Shown here in pieces: positions 1-8,096 of a stretch of DNA of 64,000 bases; the stretch's first letter is position 1, and each line of letters begins with the position of its first letter. Source of the stretch: Puia dinghuensis (GTDB taxonomy: Bacteria > Bacteroidota > Bacteroidia > Chitinophagales > Chitinophagaceae). The stretch is from the NCBI RefSeq assembly GCF_014642875.1, contig NZ_BMJC01000003.1:62001-126000 (forward strand), in the 5' to 3' direction. Below the pieces are notes generated by a model that was not told where the DNA came from, did not search any database, and saw nothing but the letters and a program-made list of their open reading frames with translations. The position numbers and the translations under genes were made by a program.

Positions 1-58
1 TTGGATACCGCCAGTTTTTGAGCGGGTGTGAAATTTGCAGTATAAAATGCGCGAAATC

Positions 59-781
59 ATGAAAAATGTATTGATAACGGGAGCCAACAAAGGGATCGGC
101 TTTGAAACTGCCAGACAACTGGCGCAATTAGGATATTATGTCTTTTTGGGCAGCAGAAACAGGGACAAGGGAGAAGATGCCGTTCAGCGCCTGAGAGGAT
201 TGGGGCTTGCCAACGTGGAAGCTGTTGAAATAGACGTCGCGGATATGCATTCTGTTATGGCTGCAAGAGTGGCGCTGGAAGCCAGGATCGATGCACTGGA
301 TATACTCATTAATAATGCGGCTATCGCAGGAGACCAACCACAGAAAATATCTACCGGCGATATCGCCAATTTGCGGAATGTTTTCGACACCAATTATTTC
401 GGCGCCATCCAGGTGACACAGCAATTCCTTCCGCTGCTGAAGAAATCCCGGAACCCCGTGATCCTGAATGTTTCCAGTGAAGTGGGTTCCTTAAGCATAA
501 ACACCAGACCCGGGCGTAAAGACAACTGGGACAATTACAACGCATATGGCTCTTCCAAGACGGCTTTGAATGCTTTCACGGTGACGTTGGCCAATGAATT
601 CAGAAATACTAATTTTAGGATCAATAGCGTGACGCCAGGCTATACCGCCACCGACCTCAACCAATTCCAAGGGATAAAGACCGTAGAAGAGGGGGCGAGA
701 CCCATTGTGCGACTGGCAACCAATTCAGAAGATGGACCTACCATGAAATTTTTCGGAGAAGATGGCGAAGTGGCGTGGTAA
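59..781 (+). CDS. SDR family NAD(P)-dependent oxidoreductase
   Basis: A 240-residue classical short-chain dehydrogenase/reductase, predicted to be a soluble cytoplasmic NAD(P)-dependent carbonyl or alcohol oxidoreductase with unknown substrate. The cofactor motif TGANKGIG is at the N terminus, NNAAIAG follows near residue 90, and the catalytic Ser plus YGSSK (YxxxK) lie in the second half; the length is normal for the family. The ATG at 59 is chosen because it places MKNVLITGA at the start; in-frame codons upstream (TTG 35, ATG 47) would only add a short tail. An AraC regulator begins 18 bp after the stop, so the two are probably co-transcribed. Confidence 0.9.
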   Translation: MKNVLITGANKGIGFETARQLAQLGYYVFLGSRNRDKGEDAVQRLRGLGLANVEAVEIDVADMHSVMAARVALEARIDALDILINNAAIAGDQPQKISTGDIANLRNVFDTNYFGAIQVTQQFLPLLKKSRNPVILNVSSEVGSLSINTRPGRKDNWDNYNAYGSSKTALNAFTVTLANEFRNTNFRINSVTPGYTATDLNQFQGIKTVEEGARPIVRLATNSEDGPTMKFFGEDGEVAW

Positions 782-799
782 GCCATTAATAAAAGAACA

Positions 800-1714
800 A
801 TGAACAAAGTACACCGAATAAGGTCGATCACTGAATATCACCGGGTGCGAGGGCTGTCCAAGCCTGCTCACCCGTTGATCAGCCTGATAGATTATGCCGA
901 AATCAAGAATTCGCCCGAGAATAATGATATTAATTGGGTGTTCGATTTCTATTCCATTGCGTTGAAAAGGAATTGCGGCGCCAAATTCAAATACGGTCAG
1001 CAAGAATATGATTTCGATGAAGGGATCTTATTCTTTATGTCTCCCGGGCAGGTACTTAGAATAGAGGTGGATGATGCCAACGCAGCCGATAAAGCGGGTT
1101 TGGGCTTGCTTATTCACCCGGATTTCCTTTGGAACACTTCCCTCGCCGGTAACATTAAGAAGTACGAATATTTTGGCTATGCCGTCCACGAGGCTTTGTT
1201 CCTTTCGGACAAAGAAGAGCAAACGGTTCTGGGCGTTTTGGAAAACATCCGGCAGGAGATCCATTCGAATATCGACAAGTTCTCGCAAAACATCATTATT
1301 TCCCATATCGAGGCTTTGCTCAATTATGCGGACCGGTTTTATCACCGTCAGTTCATCACACGGAAGATCAGCAATCACCAGGTTCTTGAGCGGCTGGACA
1401 AGGTGCTCGATGACTATTTTGAAAGCGATGACCTGATCAATAAGGGCCTGCTCAGCGTTCAACGCATATCGGAGGCGCTGAATATTTCGGCCAACTATTT
1501 GAGCGTCCTACTGAGGACGTTGACAGGGCAAAGCACGCAGCAGCACATTCATGAAAAACTGATCGCAAAAGCCAAAGAGAAGCTTTCCACTACCACCCTA
1601 TCCGTAAGTGAGATCGCTTATGAGCTGGGTTTTGAACACTCCCAGTCGTTCAGCAAGCTGTTTAAGGCGAAAACGAAGATGTCACCGCTTGAATTCAGGA
1701 GTGGATTCAATTAG
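800..1714 (+). CDS. AraC family transcriptional regulator
   Basis: A 304-residue regulator. The first ~190 residues form a cupin-like sensing half. The last ~100 residues carry two helix-turn-helix motifs typical of AraC/XylS proteins, ending in the signature around IAYELGFEHSQSFSKLFKAK. It lies 18 bp downstream of the SDR gene and probably controls that unit. It clearly resembles the regulators at 50554 and 54387: all share an ISEY/HPL..S.ID-type opening and a conserved Y(H/D)RQF(I/L)TR segment. Its 3' end overlaps the convergent flavin oxidoreductase gene by 33 bp. The effector is unknown. Confidence 0.92.
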   Translation: MNKVHRIRSITEYHRVRGLSKPAHPLISLIDYAEIKNSPENNDINWVFDFYSIALKRNCGAKFKYGQQEYDFDEGILFFMSPGQVLRIEVDDANAADKAGLGLLIHPDFLWNTSLAGNIKKYEYFGYAVHEALFLSDKEEQTVLGVLENIRQEIHSNIDKFSQNIIISHIEALLNYADRFYHRQFITRKISNHQVLERLDKVLDDYFESDDLINKGLLSVQRISEALNISANYLSVLLRTLTGQSTQQHIHEKLIAKAKEKLSTTTLSVSEIAYELGFEHSQSFSKLFKAKTKMSPLEFRSGFN

Positions 1715-2725
1715 GGGGGCAACCTTCGTTCCAAGCAATTCGATGCTTTTCATCATTTGCATGTGGGTGAGGCCAGCATTGTCCATTTGAAAGGTGACAC
1801 GGTCTATGCCGCCCAGGGCTTCACTGTGGCGAAGTATTTTCTCTGCAACCGTTTCCGGGTTGCCGATGATGATGGCTCCTTCGGGACCAGTTACTGCATC
1901 GAAATGCTGGCGAGTCACCGGGGGCCATCCCCTTTCCCGGCCAATTCTGGTAAATACTTCCGCGTAACCGGGATAGTATTGTTCCATAGCGAGAGCCGTG
2001 TCAGCCGCGACGTAACCCAATGAATGAAGCGCCACTTTCCTATTGGCCGGGGGGTGGCCGGCTGCCCGGTATGTTTCACGGTAAAGATCTATCAACGGGC
2101 GGAACCGCCGGGTTTGCCCACCGATAACGGCCACGGCTAAAGGAAGGCCCAGCATGCCGGCCCGCTGAAAGGATGCAGGAGTACCGCCGACACCGATCCA
2201 GACCGGCAACGCAGGCTGGAATGGACGGGGATAGATGCCCACATCGTTGAGTTGCGGGCGGAATTGGCCGCGCCAGGTAACTTTTTCGTTCTGGCTGATC
2301 CGGAGCAATAAGCTCAGCTTCTCTTCGTATAGCGCTTCATAATCGTCCAGCGTATAGCCAAAAAGCGGAAAGGCTTCGATGAATGAACCCCTTCCGGCGA
2401 TGATCTCGGCTCTCCCCCGGGAGATCAGGTCAAGGGTGGCAAATTCCTGGAAAACGCGCACCGGATCGGCGGCGCTGAGCACGGTGACTGCGCTGGTGAG
2501 GCGGATCTTTTTCGTCACAGCGGCCGCCGCCGCCAGAATGACCGCAGTGGCTGAATCCAGAAACTCCCTGCGATGATGTTCGCCGATGCCGAAGATATCG
2601 AGACCGACCTCATCAGCAAGCCTTATACGCTCGAGCTGTTCGGAAATTGCTTTCGCGTCGTCGATGCCGTTCGACACCTTGGAGGCTACGTCTTTTGCGA
2701 TGAAACTATCTAGTCCGATTTCCAT
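1682..2725 (-). CDS. LLM class flavin-dependent oxidoreductase
   Basis: A 347-residue luciferase-like (bacterial luciferase/F420-type TIM barrel) monooxygenase, predicted to use reduced FMN. Family hallmarks are GIGEHHRREF near the N terminus, SRGRAEIIAGRGSF in the middle, and WIGVGGTPASFQRA followed by a GLPLAVAVIGG segment. The ATG at 2725 is preferred because MEIGLDSFI is the usual family opening; an in-frame start at 2767 would add 14 atypical residues. The substrate cannot be told from sequence. The gene is convergent with, and overlaps by 33 bp, the preceding AraC gene. Confidence 0.9.
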   Translation of the reverse strand: MEIGLDSFIAKDVASKVSNGIDDAKAISEQLERIRLADEVGLDIFGIGEHHRREFLDSATAVILAAAAAVTKKIRLTSAVTVLSAADPVRVFQEFATLDLISRGRAEIIAGRGSFIEAFPLFGYTLDDYEALYEEKLSLLLRISQNEKVTWRGQFRPQLNDVGIYPRPFQPALPVWIGVGGTPASFQRAGMLGLPLAVAVIGGQTRRFRPLIDLYRETYRAAGHPPANRKVALHSLGYVAADTALAMEQYYPGYAEVFTRIGRERGWPPVTRQHFDAVTGPEGAIIIGNPETVAEKILRHSEALGGIDRVTFQMDNAGLTHMQMMKSIELLGTKVAPLIESTPEFKR

Positions 2726-2809
2726 GATATTGTGCAATTTATGCCTTTCAAATACGCAAAATTGCATCCTTTCCGGAAGTCAAAAATTGATAAATGTGGG
2801 AAAATGCTC

Positions 2810-2823
2810 TTGACAAAAGTCAA
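2810..2823. promoter_or_regulatory. Imperfect palindrome TTGAC-N4-GTCAA
   Basis: TTGAC and GTCAA arms are separated by AAAA in the 94-bp gap upstream of the flavin oxidoreductase gene, about 85 bp before its start. A related perfect palindrome occurs at 5937. It may be a repressor or activator site, but no regulator can be assigned and chance occurrence in AT-rich DNA is possible. Confidence 0.3.
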
Positions 2824-3038
2824 AATTTCCTCCTCAAAAATTCAAAAACAACGTAGCCGACGAAAGCCGACAACAACGCGATCAAAAAATTGGTAAAGGT
2901 AAAAATGTCCTCAATGGCCGCAATCAGGGTTCTATGCTGCCCATTTGAGCGCTCGAACTCTCCCATAAGGAGATTTGAATAGAAAAGGAAAATGATAAAT
3001 CCGATTTCGATCATCGCCCGGAAGACTTTTGGACCCAT
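2820..3038 (-). CDS. Small two-helix membrane protein, unknown function
   Basis: A 72-residue hydrophobic protein with two predicted transmembrane helices. The first spans about residues 9-25 (rich in Ile/Phe/Leu), the second about residues 48-67, and the protein ends in a basic FLRRKF tail. Between them is a polar segment, ERSNGQHRTL. I do not recognise a family. It stands alone between two minus-strand genes with its own ATG. The clean hydrophobic/polar alternation and basic C-terminal anchor argue for a real gene, but its small size keeps confidence moderate. Confidence 0.55.
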   Translation of the reverse strand: MGPKVFRAMIEIGFIIFLFYSNLLMGEFERSNGQHRTLIAAIEDIFTFTNFLIALLSAFVGYVVFEFLRRKF

Positions 3039-3156
3039 ACATGCAAATTAGACCCTTAAGATATCGCATTTTTCTCCGAGAGCAGTCTCTTGAAAAATAT
3101 TTTAATTGATGCTTGTCACAAAAACTCCGCCTGGCTCTCCTTGTAATAAAACAAAT

Positions 3157-4035
3157 CTATGGGGCTTGTTCCCCCACCTTTTGAACCCCGCTCATTTTAT
3201 TGGGGTTATGAACCATGTAAATATCGGCCAGATGATGATCACGCAGGTGAAATAACATTATGGCATAGGGCTCGCCGGAAACGGCGTCGCGTAGGACTAA
3301 ACCAGCCTCTCCGTTGATCTCTATAAAGTGAGGGGTAAGTTCCGCCGACCACTTTTGATAAAGACCGGTGAGGTACGCAACGCAGTTCCGCTTTCCGGTA
3401 ATCGGCTTTAAAGCCGCAGGCCGCTTGCCACCGCCGTCTGCCTGAATGACAATGTCTTCATGAAGCCGATCCAACAGTTCGCTGATCTCTCCGGACGAAG
3501 CGGCCCGCACAAAAGCTGCGAGGAATTGTTGTAACTGCTCCGGTGAAGTTCTTTCTATTCGGGTGCTTGAAGATAAAGCCAGCTTTGCACGATGCTGGAG
3601 TTGCCGGCAATGTTCGCTGTTGATCGATAGACAGTCTGCTATTTGGGAGTAGGAATAGCCCATCGTCTCCCGAAGCACAAAAACAGCGCGCTCCATTGCC
3701 GATAATCGCTGCAACAGGACCAAAAGACCATACGAAAGATCCATTGTCTCCAGGCCGGGAATTCGGTCTAATACCAATGGCTCCGGAAGGTCGGGGCCAG
3801 GATAAACGTCCTTTTCCTTTGCCTTTATCACCGCGAGGCAGCGATTCGTCGCAATCCGGACGAGATAGGCTTCCGGCTCCCGTACCGTATCCGCCGGCAA
3901 GTCTTCCGCGGCAAGGAAAACGTCGTGAACAATGTCTTCAGCATCGACGACGCTTTTTGTCATCCGGTACGCCAATGCAAATAACCGGGGGCGAATGGCC
4001 AGAAAAGCCTCCCGAAGGGAAGGATCGTATGACAT
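3157..4035 (-). CDS. ECF sigma factor with SnoaL-like C-terminal domain (SigJ/ECF41 type)
   Basis: A 292-residue RNA polymerase sigma factor. Region 2 occupies about residues 10-75, with a recognisable RMTKSVVDAEDIVHDVFL helix. Region 4 lies at about 105-160, with YSYSQIADCL as its helix-turn-helix. Residues ~175-290 form a SnoaL/NTF2-like domain. This arrangement is the ECF41/SigJ group, in which the fused domain modulates sigma activity instead of a separate anti-sigma factor. The gene is divergent from the SRPBCC gene at 4063, only 27 bp away, so the two may share control. Confidence 0.88.
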   Translation of the reverse strand: MSYDPSLREAFLAIRPRLFALAYRMTKSVVDAEDIVHDVFLAAEDLPADTVREPEAYLVRIATNRCLAVIKAKEKDVYPGPDLPEPLVLDRIPGLETMDLSYGLLVLLQRLSAMERAVFVLRETMGYSYSQIADCLSINSEHCRQLQHRAKLALSSSTRIERTSPEQLQQFLAAFVRAASSGEISELLDRLHEDIVIQADGGGKRPAALKPITGKRNCVAYLTGLYQKWSAELTPHFIEINGEAGLVLRDAVSGEPYAIMLFHLRDHHLADIYMVHNPNKMSGVQKVGEQAP

Positions 4036-4062
4036 ATTATTAATTCAAACTCCGCTCAAGAT

Positions 4063-4494
4063 ATGAAAAAGAAATACTTAGTAGAAAAGACATCTCCTGT
4101 ACATGCAAGCGCAAGGCATATTTTCAATATTCTACTGCGTTTGGAGCGATGGAATTTATGGACGCAATCGGTAACAGGGATATCCACTTTGAATAATGCT
4201 TCGGTCGAAGTAGGCACTAAGTTAAGGGTATTGCAGCCCAAGTTGTCCCCTGCCATTTGGATAATTACAAAAATCGACCAGGACAAGATTTTAATCTGGG
4301 AAAAAAGGTCATTGGGGCTAAAAATGATCTCCGAACATCTCATCCACAGTGATGCAAATGAGACGAAAGTCACTATTCGCATGAATTACGAAGGTCCATT
4401 GGCTGGCTTAATTTATCAGCTCACCCGATCTTTAACAAATCGTTACATGACCATGGAGATCAATGGACTCAAAAAGGAATCCGAAAAACTGTAG
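4063..4494 (+). CDS. SRPBCC (START-like) family protein
   Basis: A 143-residue protein of the SRPBCC/polyketide-cyclase fold. The opening VEKTSPVHASARHIFNILLR is the usual first strand and helix, followed by a beta-rich middle (RVLQPKLSPAIWIITKI) and a long C-terminal helix (LAGLIYQLTRSLTNRYMTME). Such proteins bind small hydrophobic ligands in a helix-grip cavity; no catalytic residues identify a specific activity. Divergent neighbour of the ECF sigma gene. Confidence 0.75.
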   Translation: MKKKYLVEKTSPVHASARHIFNILLRLERWNLWTQSVTGISTLNNASVEVGTKLRVLQPKLSPAIWIITKIDQDKILIWEKRSLGLKMISEHLIHSDANETKVTIRMNYEGPLAGLIYQLTRSLTNRYMTMEINGLKKESEKL

Positions 4495-4583
4495 TTTTAG
4501 TATGTGTGGTACGGCCGATCAGTCTTCGGACAATGCCAGTGTTGCGGCGCATTTGCCCCCATTGAATGTCTTCTTCTCCCCCC

Positions 4584-4612
4584 TTTTGGACAAACCACGT
4601 TCGCTACTTTTA
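4584..4612 (+). promoter_or_regulatory. Candidate Bacteroidota promoter for the RibD/DHFR-like gene
   Basis: A TTTTG -33-like element (4584-4588) is followed after 16 bp by TACTTTTA (4605-4612), one mismatch from the Bacteroidota -7 consensus TAnnTTTG. The proposed start codon lies 12 bp downstream. This is the only strong-looking signal in the 130-bp gap before that gene; no terminator was seen there. Confidence 0.35.
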
Positions 4613-4624
4613 CAAAAAAAAGTT

Positions 4625-5191
4625 ATGCGAAAAATTATCGTTACCGAATTCATCACCCTCGATGGTGTTGTCGAGTCACCCGGCGGCAATGAAACCCCTC
4701 ATCCTCATGGCGGCTGGCAATTTAAGTATAGCGCGCCGGAAATGGGTAAGTACAAGGTTGATGAGCTTGCTGGCGTGGAGGCCTTGTTGTTGGGCAAAAA
4801 CACGTATGAGTTGTTCGCCGGCTACTGGCCCGGCCAGACCGGCGCCGGGTTCGCCGACCCCATCAACCGGTTGCCGAAATATGTCGTATCCCGGAGCCTG
4901 CAAAAGGCGGAGTGGAACAACAGCCATATCCTTCGCGACGTGGCGGGAGACGTCAGTGCACTGAAGAAGACCGATGGCGGTGATATCCTCGTCTATGGGA
5001 GCGCCACACTCGTAAAGGCGCTGTTTCACCACGATCTCGTCGACGAGTTGCGGCTGATGGTATATCCCCTCTCGATCGGCGGCGGGTTGAGGCTATTTGA
5101 TGACAATCGGGAATTAAAGAAATTCGAGCTCAAACACTCGCGCGCGATCGACAACGGCGTCCTTATCCTCGAATATCGGCCGGTGAATTGA
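4625..5191 (+). CDS. Dihydrofolate reductase family (RibD C-terminal-like) protein
   Basis: A 188-residue member of the RibD_C/DHFR superfamily. The start MRKIIVTEFITLDGVVESPGG is characteristic, as are LLLGKNTYELFAGYWP in the middle and the late segment ILVYGSATLVKALFHHDLVD, which corresponds to the NADPH-contacting part of the fold. These proteins are NADPH-dependent reductases of pterin- or flavin-like compounds, mostly uncharacterised. The ATG at 4625 is chosen because the upstream in-frame extension to 4463 overlaps the SRPBCC gene and has no family similarity. Confidence 0.87.
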   Translation: MRKIIVTEFITLDGVVESPGGNETPHPHGGWQFKYSAPEMGKYKVDELAGVEALLLGKNTYELFAGYWPGQTGAGFADPINRLPKYVVSRSLQKAEWNNSHILRDVAGDVSALKKTDGGDILVYGSATLVKALFHHDLVDELRLMVYPLSIGGGLRLFDDNRELKKFELKHSRAIDNGVLILEYRPVN

Positions 5192-5221
5192 TCCAAAAGG
5201 CGGCGTGCGGCAGCTATTTCC

Positions 5222-5872
5222 TTACTCAGCCCAGGGCGAATGTAAAATACAGTCACAGAAATTCTTCCGGTGGAAATTGGGGATCATGAAGGCGCATACA
5301 TCCGCCTTGATATTCCCGAAAGTTGTTTCGGTCTTGTGTTGAAAGCCACCAAAAAAAGTCGGAATGATCTTCTGCTTAAAATTATCCCTTGGGAATGCCT
5401 TTACGATCTCTTCCCGGTTCGCTGTATTCAGGTTTTCATAACCTTCACCCATCACATCCAACCCAACCCCGCTATACATCAGGGCTACCTCATTCTCCTT
5501 GTGCTCGGCTATGCCGATGGTAGTGTGCAAGGCAATGGTATCCCACACCAGCTGCAACTTATCCTTGGCGATACCGTGAACTGTAAGGAAATCCCTTGCG
5601 GCATTGGCACCGTCCACTTCAAACCTCAGGTCAGGGCTACTGTAGTGGGGAACCAGGCCCAGGTCATGAAAAACAGATGCCACGTAAAGCAACTCTGAAT
5701 CATGCTCCAGGTTATTTCGCTGAGCATTGAGAGAAGAGAACAGGAACACCCGCAGAGAGTGGTTATAAATGAATTCAGTACCATGTTCCAATAGAAGCTC
5801 TGTCGCCTGGGTCGCAATTTTGCTATCGGGAATAATGATCCCGGCTACTTTTTTCAAACGATTAACTGACAT
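5222..5872 (-). CDS. HD domain-containing protein
   Basis: A 216-residue protein of the HD metal-dependent phosphohydrolase superfamily. The first metal His is in YNHSLRVFLF (about residue 38), the HD pair in VASVFHDLGLVPHY (about residue 70), and a later His is in ALHTTIGIAEH. This layout resembles Bacteroidota HD proteins annotated as phosphohydrolases or cyanamide hydratase-like enzymes; the substrate is unknown. Convergent with the reductase gene (30-bp gap). A -7-like TAACTTTG box lies upstream at 5892-5899. Confidence 0.82.
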   Translation of the reverse strand: MSVNRLKKVAGIIIPDSKIATQATELLLEHGTEFIYNHSLRVFLFSSLNAQRNNLEHDSELLYVASVFHDLGLVPHYSSPDLRFEVDGANAARDFLTVHGIAKDKLQLVWDTIALHTTIGIAEHKENEVALMYSGVGLDVMGEGYENLNTANREEIVKAFPRDNFKQKIIPTFFGGFQHKTETTFGNIKADVCAFMIPNFHRKNFCDCILHSPWAE

Positions 5873-5891
5873 AACCTTGATTTAATTTCCT

Positions 5892-5899
5892 CAAAGTTA
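5892..5899 (-). promoter_or_regulatory. -7 promoter element TAACTTTG for the HD gene
   Basis: Read on the minus strand, TAACTTTG exactly matches the Bacteroidota -7 consensus TAnnTTTG and lies 19 bp before the HD-protein start. A TTG triplet sits 15 bp further upstream as a weak -33 element (17-23 bp is more usual). Confidence 0.45.
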
Positions 5900-5936
5900 C
5901 CCTCGTAAGCAGCCCAAGGGAATATCAAAAAATGCG

Positions 5937-5950
5937 TTTGACATGTCAAA
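5937..5950. promoter_or_regulatory. Perfect 14-bp palindrome TTTGACATGTCAAA
   Basis: A perfect inverted repeat in the 92-bp gap between the AraC gene end (5965) and the HD gene start (5872). It lies about 40 bp upstream of the HD gene's -7 box, a typical operator position. It shares TTGAC/GTCAA arms with the imperfect palindrome at 2810. Confidence 0.45.
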
Positions 5951-5964
5951 ATTTACGACGACCA

Positions 5965-6825
5965 CTACTGGACGCCAATACTGATAAAGTGATTGCGGTA
6001 GCTGGCAGGAGACATTTTCGTGTTCTTCTTAAAGAAATGGCTGAACTGCTCCGGCGTACCAAAACTCAGGTGATAAGCGATCTCCTTCACAGGGCTTGAG
6101 CTGAATTGCAAAGATCTTTTTGCCTCGGCGATCAGCTGTCCGTTAATAATCTCCTTCGCGCTTTTATTACTGCACCGTTTGCAAAGATCACTGAGCCTCC
6201 TGGCCGTGATTCCAAGCCGCTGAGCATAATCGCTAACTTCATGGCAATCCCGGAACCTGGCGCTTAACTCTTCCATAAACTTCCGGTACAACACATAGTC
6301 CTGGCTATCGAAGGTACCTTCTTCCGTTATCTTTATATTGGCCAGCTTGATCATAATGATCTTTAGATAGGCCGCCATGGCATCGATCTGATTAGTATAT
6401 GCAGGGGCATCATGCTCGGCCTGCAATGCGTCAAACAGAGAAGTCAGCTCCGCCATTTCCGTATCATTCAAGCGAAGGCGCTGGTTGGCCGCGGCGTTAT
6501 TGAACAGCACCGCTTTACAGTTGCTGGCGCTGGACGGCGCCTTTTCCCAGAAACAATCGCCGAAACATAAAAGATAACCGGAAACTACCGTAAGCTGATC
6601 AAAATTGTATATCTGACCTTTTGCTAACAGGAAGACCTCCCGTCCGTGGATCTCAAACGCATTGCCATCCACCGACAATGCCCCCTTCCCTTTTTCCACG
6701 AGCAATATGCGGTGGTAACTAAGCCGGTTTGGAAAACCATTATCAAAGATACGGTCGTTCATCCGCTCCACTGAAAAGGAATTATAAATAGCTGATTCCG
6801 CGAATATCTTTACCGAGGACATCAT
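5965..6825 (-). CDS. AraC family transcriptional regulator
   Basis: A 286-residue AraC/XylS-type regulator. The N-terminal half is a cupin-like sensor (HRILLVEKGKGALSVDG, GREVFLLAKGQIYNF). The C-terminal ~100 residues hold the double helix-turn-helix (DYAQRLGITARRLSDLCKR and VKEIAYHLSFGTPEQFSHFFKK). Its ATG overlaps the stop of the NmrA-like gene by 4 bp (ATGA), so the two are translationally coupled in one operon, and the regulator probably governs that enzyme. It is not close to the three regulators at 800, 50554 and 54387. Confidence 0.92.
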   Translation of the reverse strand: MMSSVKIFAESAIYNSFSVERMNDRIFDNGFPNRLSYHRILLVEKGKGALSVDGNAFEIHGREVFLLAKGQIYNFDQLTVVSGYLLCFGDCFWEKAPSSASNCKAVLFNNAAANQRLRLNDTEMAELTSLFDALQAEHDAPAYTNQIDAMAAYLKIIMIKLANIKITEEGTFDSQDYVLYRKFMEELSARFRDCHEVSDYAQRLGITARRLSDLCKRCSNKSAKEIINGQLIAEAKRSLQFSSSPVKEIAYHLSFGTPEQFSHFFKKNTKMSPASYRNHFISIGVQ

Positions 6826-7481
6826 GGGGCATAGCTTTTCATAAAGATAGGCAGGTTTGCAAGAAACGGCGCCTGCCGGATATAGTTTTTATCCAGCACC
6901 TGAGAGACCAGGAATCGCGCAAGATCTGCTGCGTGTATCCCGGTTCCCGGGCAGTCTTCGAGACTCGTAGCGATGGCTTCGCTGTTTTCGGTAAGCCCAA
7001 TAAGTGGAAGCCTGACAAGTGTCCAATCGACAGCGCTGCCGGCAAGTAATTCATACTCCAGCTGCTTGTCGGCCGTTGTTTCCGGGTAATGTTCCCTCAT
7101 CCAATTAGTGCCAGCCTGAGTGACTGGTCCCTTCTTGTCCACCGGGGTGTCAACGTTCAAGCCGGTAGTAAGGATATATCTTTTTATGTTTATTGCCTGC
7201 ATTGCCGTAAGTACATTACGCGTCGCCTGGCTGAATATGGACGGCTCACCTTTTGGCTGACCCAGCGTGCTGATTATGGCCGTGCAGCCTTCAGCGACTT
7301 TCAGGACTGCTTCAGGATTTCGCACATCACCCTGGATAATTTGGCCAACAGGCAGATTGCAGGACGCTGCGTTTCTTAACAAAATGCGAAAGGGAATATT
7401 TTGCCGGATCAGTTCACGGACTACAAATTTTCCGGATTTACCGGTGCCGCCGATGACGGCAATTGTTGTATTGGATAGCAT
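6822..7481 (-). CDS. NAD(P)H-binding (NmrA-like/atypical SDR) protein
   Basis: A 219-residue Rossmann-fold protein. The dinucleotide motif GGTGKSGKFVVREL starts at about residue 10, followed by the usual RILLRNA strand, GDVRNPEAV, and a TLGQPKGEPS loop. It lacks a clear YxxxK catalytic pair, which fits the NAD(P)-binding 10/NmrA-like group of atypical SDRs (redox sensors or quinone/flavin-type reductases). It is coupled to the downstream AraC regulator. Its 5' end is mirrored by an inverted duplication at 7554-7580 (see findings). Confidence 0.86.
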   Translation of the reverse strand: MLSNTTIAVIGGTGKSGKFVVRELIRQNIPFRILLRNAASCNLPVGQIIQGDVRNPEAVLKVAEGCTAIISTLGQPKGEPSIFSQATRNVLTAMQAINIKRYILTTGLNVDTPVDKKGPVTQAGTNWMREHYPETTADKQLEYELLAGSAVDWTLVRLPLIGLTENSEAIATSLEDCPGTGIHAADLARFLVSQVLDKNYIRQAPFLANLPIFMKSYAP

Positions 7482-7489
7482 AAAACTCG

Positions 7490-7565
7490 TTTATAAGATA
7501 AATGATGAATTCGTTCCCGCTGTCAGGAACAAGCATGATCTGAGGAATGGATGTTATCTTATAAA
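7490..7565. repeat. Inverted repeat, 12-bp perfect arms (7490-7501 and 7554-7565)
   Basis: The arms are TTTATAAGATAA and its exact reverse complement, separated by 52 bp. Similarity continues outward: on the minus strand the arm is followed after 8 nt by ATGCTA (start of the NmrA-like gene at 7481), and on the plus strand the mirror arm is followed after 9 nt by ATGCTA at 7575. The plus-strand copy leads only into a 26-codon frame ending at 7655. It could be a paired operator or the relic of a duplicated gene start. Confidence 0.6.
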
Positions 7566-7630
7566 GAGATTTTAATGCTACAATATAGTAAAAATTGGAA
7601 TATCCCGGCTACTTTGCATCGGCTGCGGCC

Positions 7631-8092
7631 TCATACTCTAGTGGAATTTACCTGAGCTATGACAAAAGCGGTTCCACAATAGGCAAGCGCCAAAAAAGCG
7701 CTGGTAACCTCGCCCTCGTTTCTGGCAAGAGGGGCGGATAATGCGTAAGGAATATGGAGGATGACAACCCAGATAAAGATCATTATACCTAACAGAGTAG
7801 CGGCTAACCGGCGTTTAATGTTCAAAAGGATACTGATCCCGGAACAAAATAATGCCGCGCCGGCGAGATACAACCAGAAAATATGGTAAGGAATCCATGA
7901 GGGAACATAGCCGGCTGCCTCTTTTGCATACAGGAAGTGATCAATGCTATAGCTGATAATGGTTAGGCTAAATAAAGTGATCCCAAGAGGAATCAACCTG
8001 CGTCCGGCAATCACCAATGCACCGCCGGCCAATGACAATTCTTTGGCAGCATTCTCCCAATCCCCAAAATGCTTATAATTGGGGGACACCAT
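7631..8092 (-). CDS. DoxX-like membrane protein, C-terminal part (split by frameshift)
   Basis: A 153-residue frame encoding about four hydrophobic helices after an opening that includes GDWENAAKELSLAGGALVIAG, the segment normally in the middle of Bacteroidota DoxX-like proteins. It directly continues the frame ending at 8097: removing one base from the A-run at 8108-8111 joins them as ...FLF-IPYELMVSP..., giving one ~248-residue protein of usual length. The ATG at 8092 is therefore probably not a native start. Either the gene is inactivated or the assembly has a homopolymer error. Membrane-located; function unknown. Confidence 0.65.
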   Translation of the reverse strand: MVSPNYKHFGDWENAAKELSLAGGALVIAGRRLIPLGITLFSLTIISYSIDHFLYAKEAAGYVPSWIPYHIFWLYLAGAALFCSGISILLNIKRRLAATLLGIMIFIWVVILHIPYALSAPLARNEGEVTSAFLALAYCGTAFVIAQVNSTRV

Positions 8093-8096
8093 TAAT

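Noticed and set aside
1-34. Possible tail of an upstream gene (frame 1 ends LDTASF then TGA)
   Set aside because: Six codons cannot be assigned to any protein.
3040-3156. Weak hairpin and TAATTTG-like box in the 118-bp gap between the small membrane gene and the sigma-factor gene
   Set aside because: The stem has only four paired bases and the box lacks one base of the consensus; nothing supports a terminator or promoter call.
7575-7655. 26-codon plus-strand frame after the mirrored ATGCTA, with a TACTTTG-like box at 7612
   Set aside because: Too short and without similarity to call a gene; the box is one base short of TAnnTTTG and would drive transcription antisense to the DoxX-like gene. 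Kept only as part of the inverted-repeat finding.
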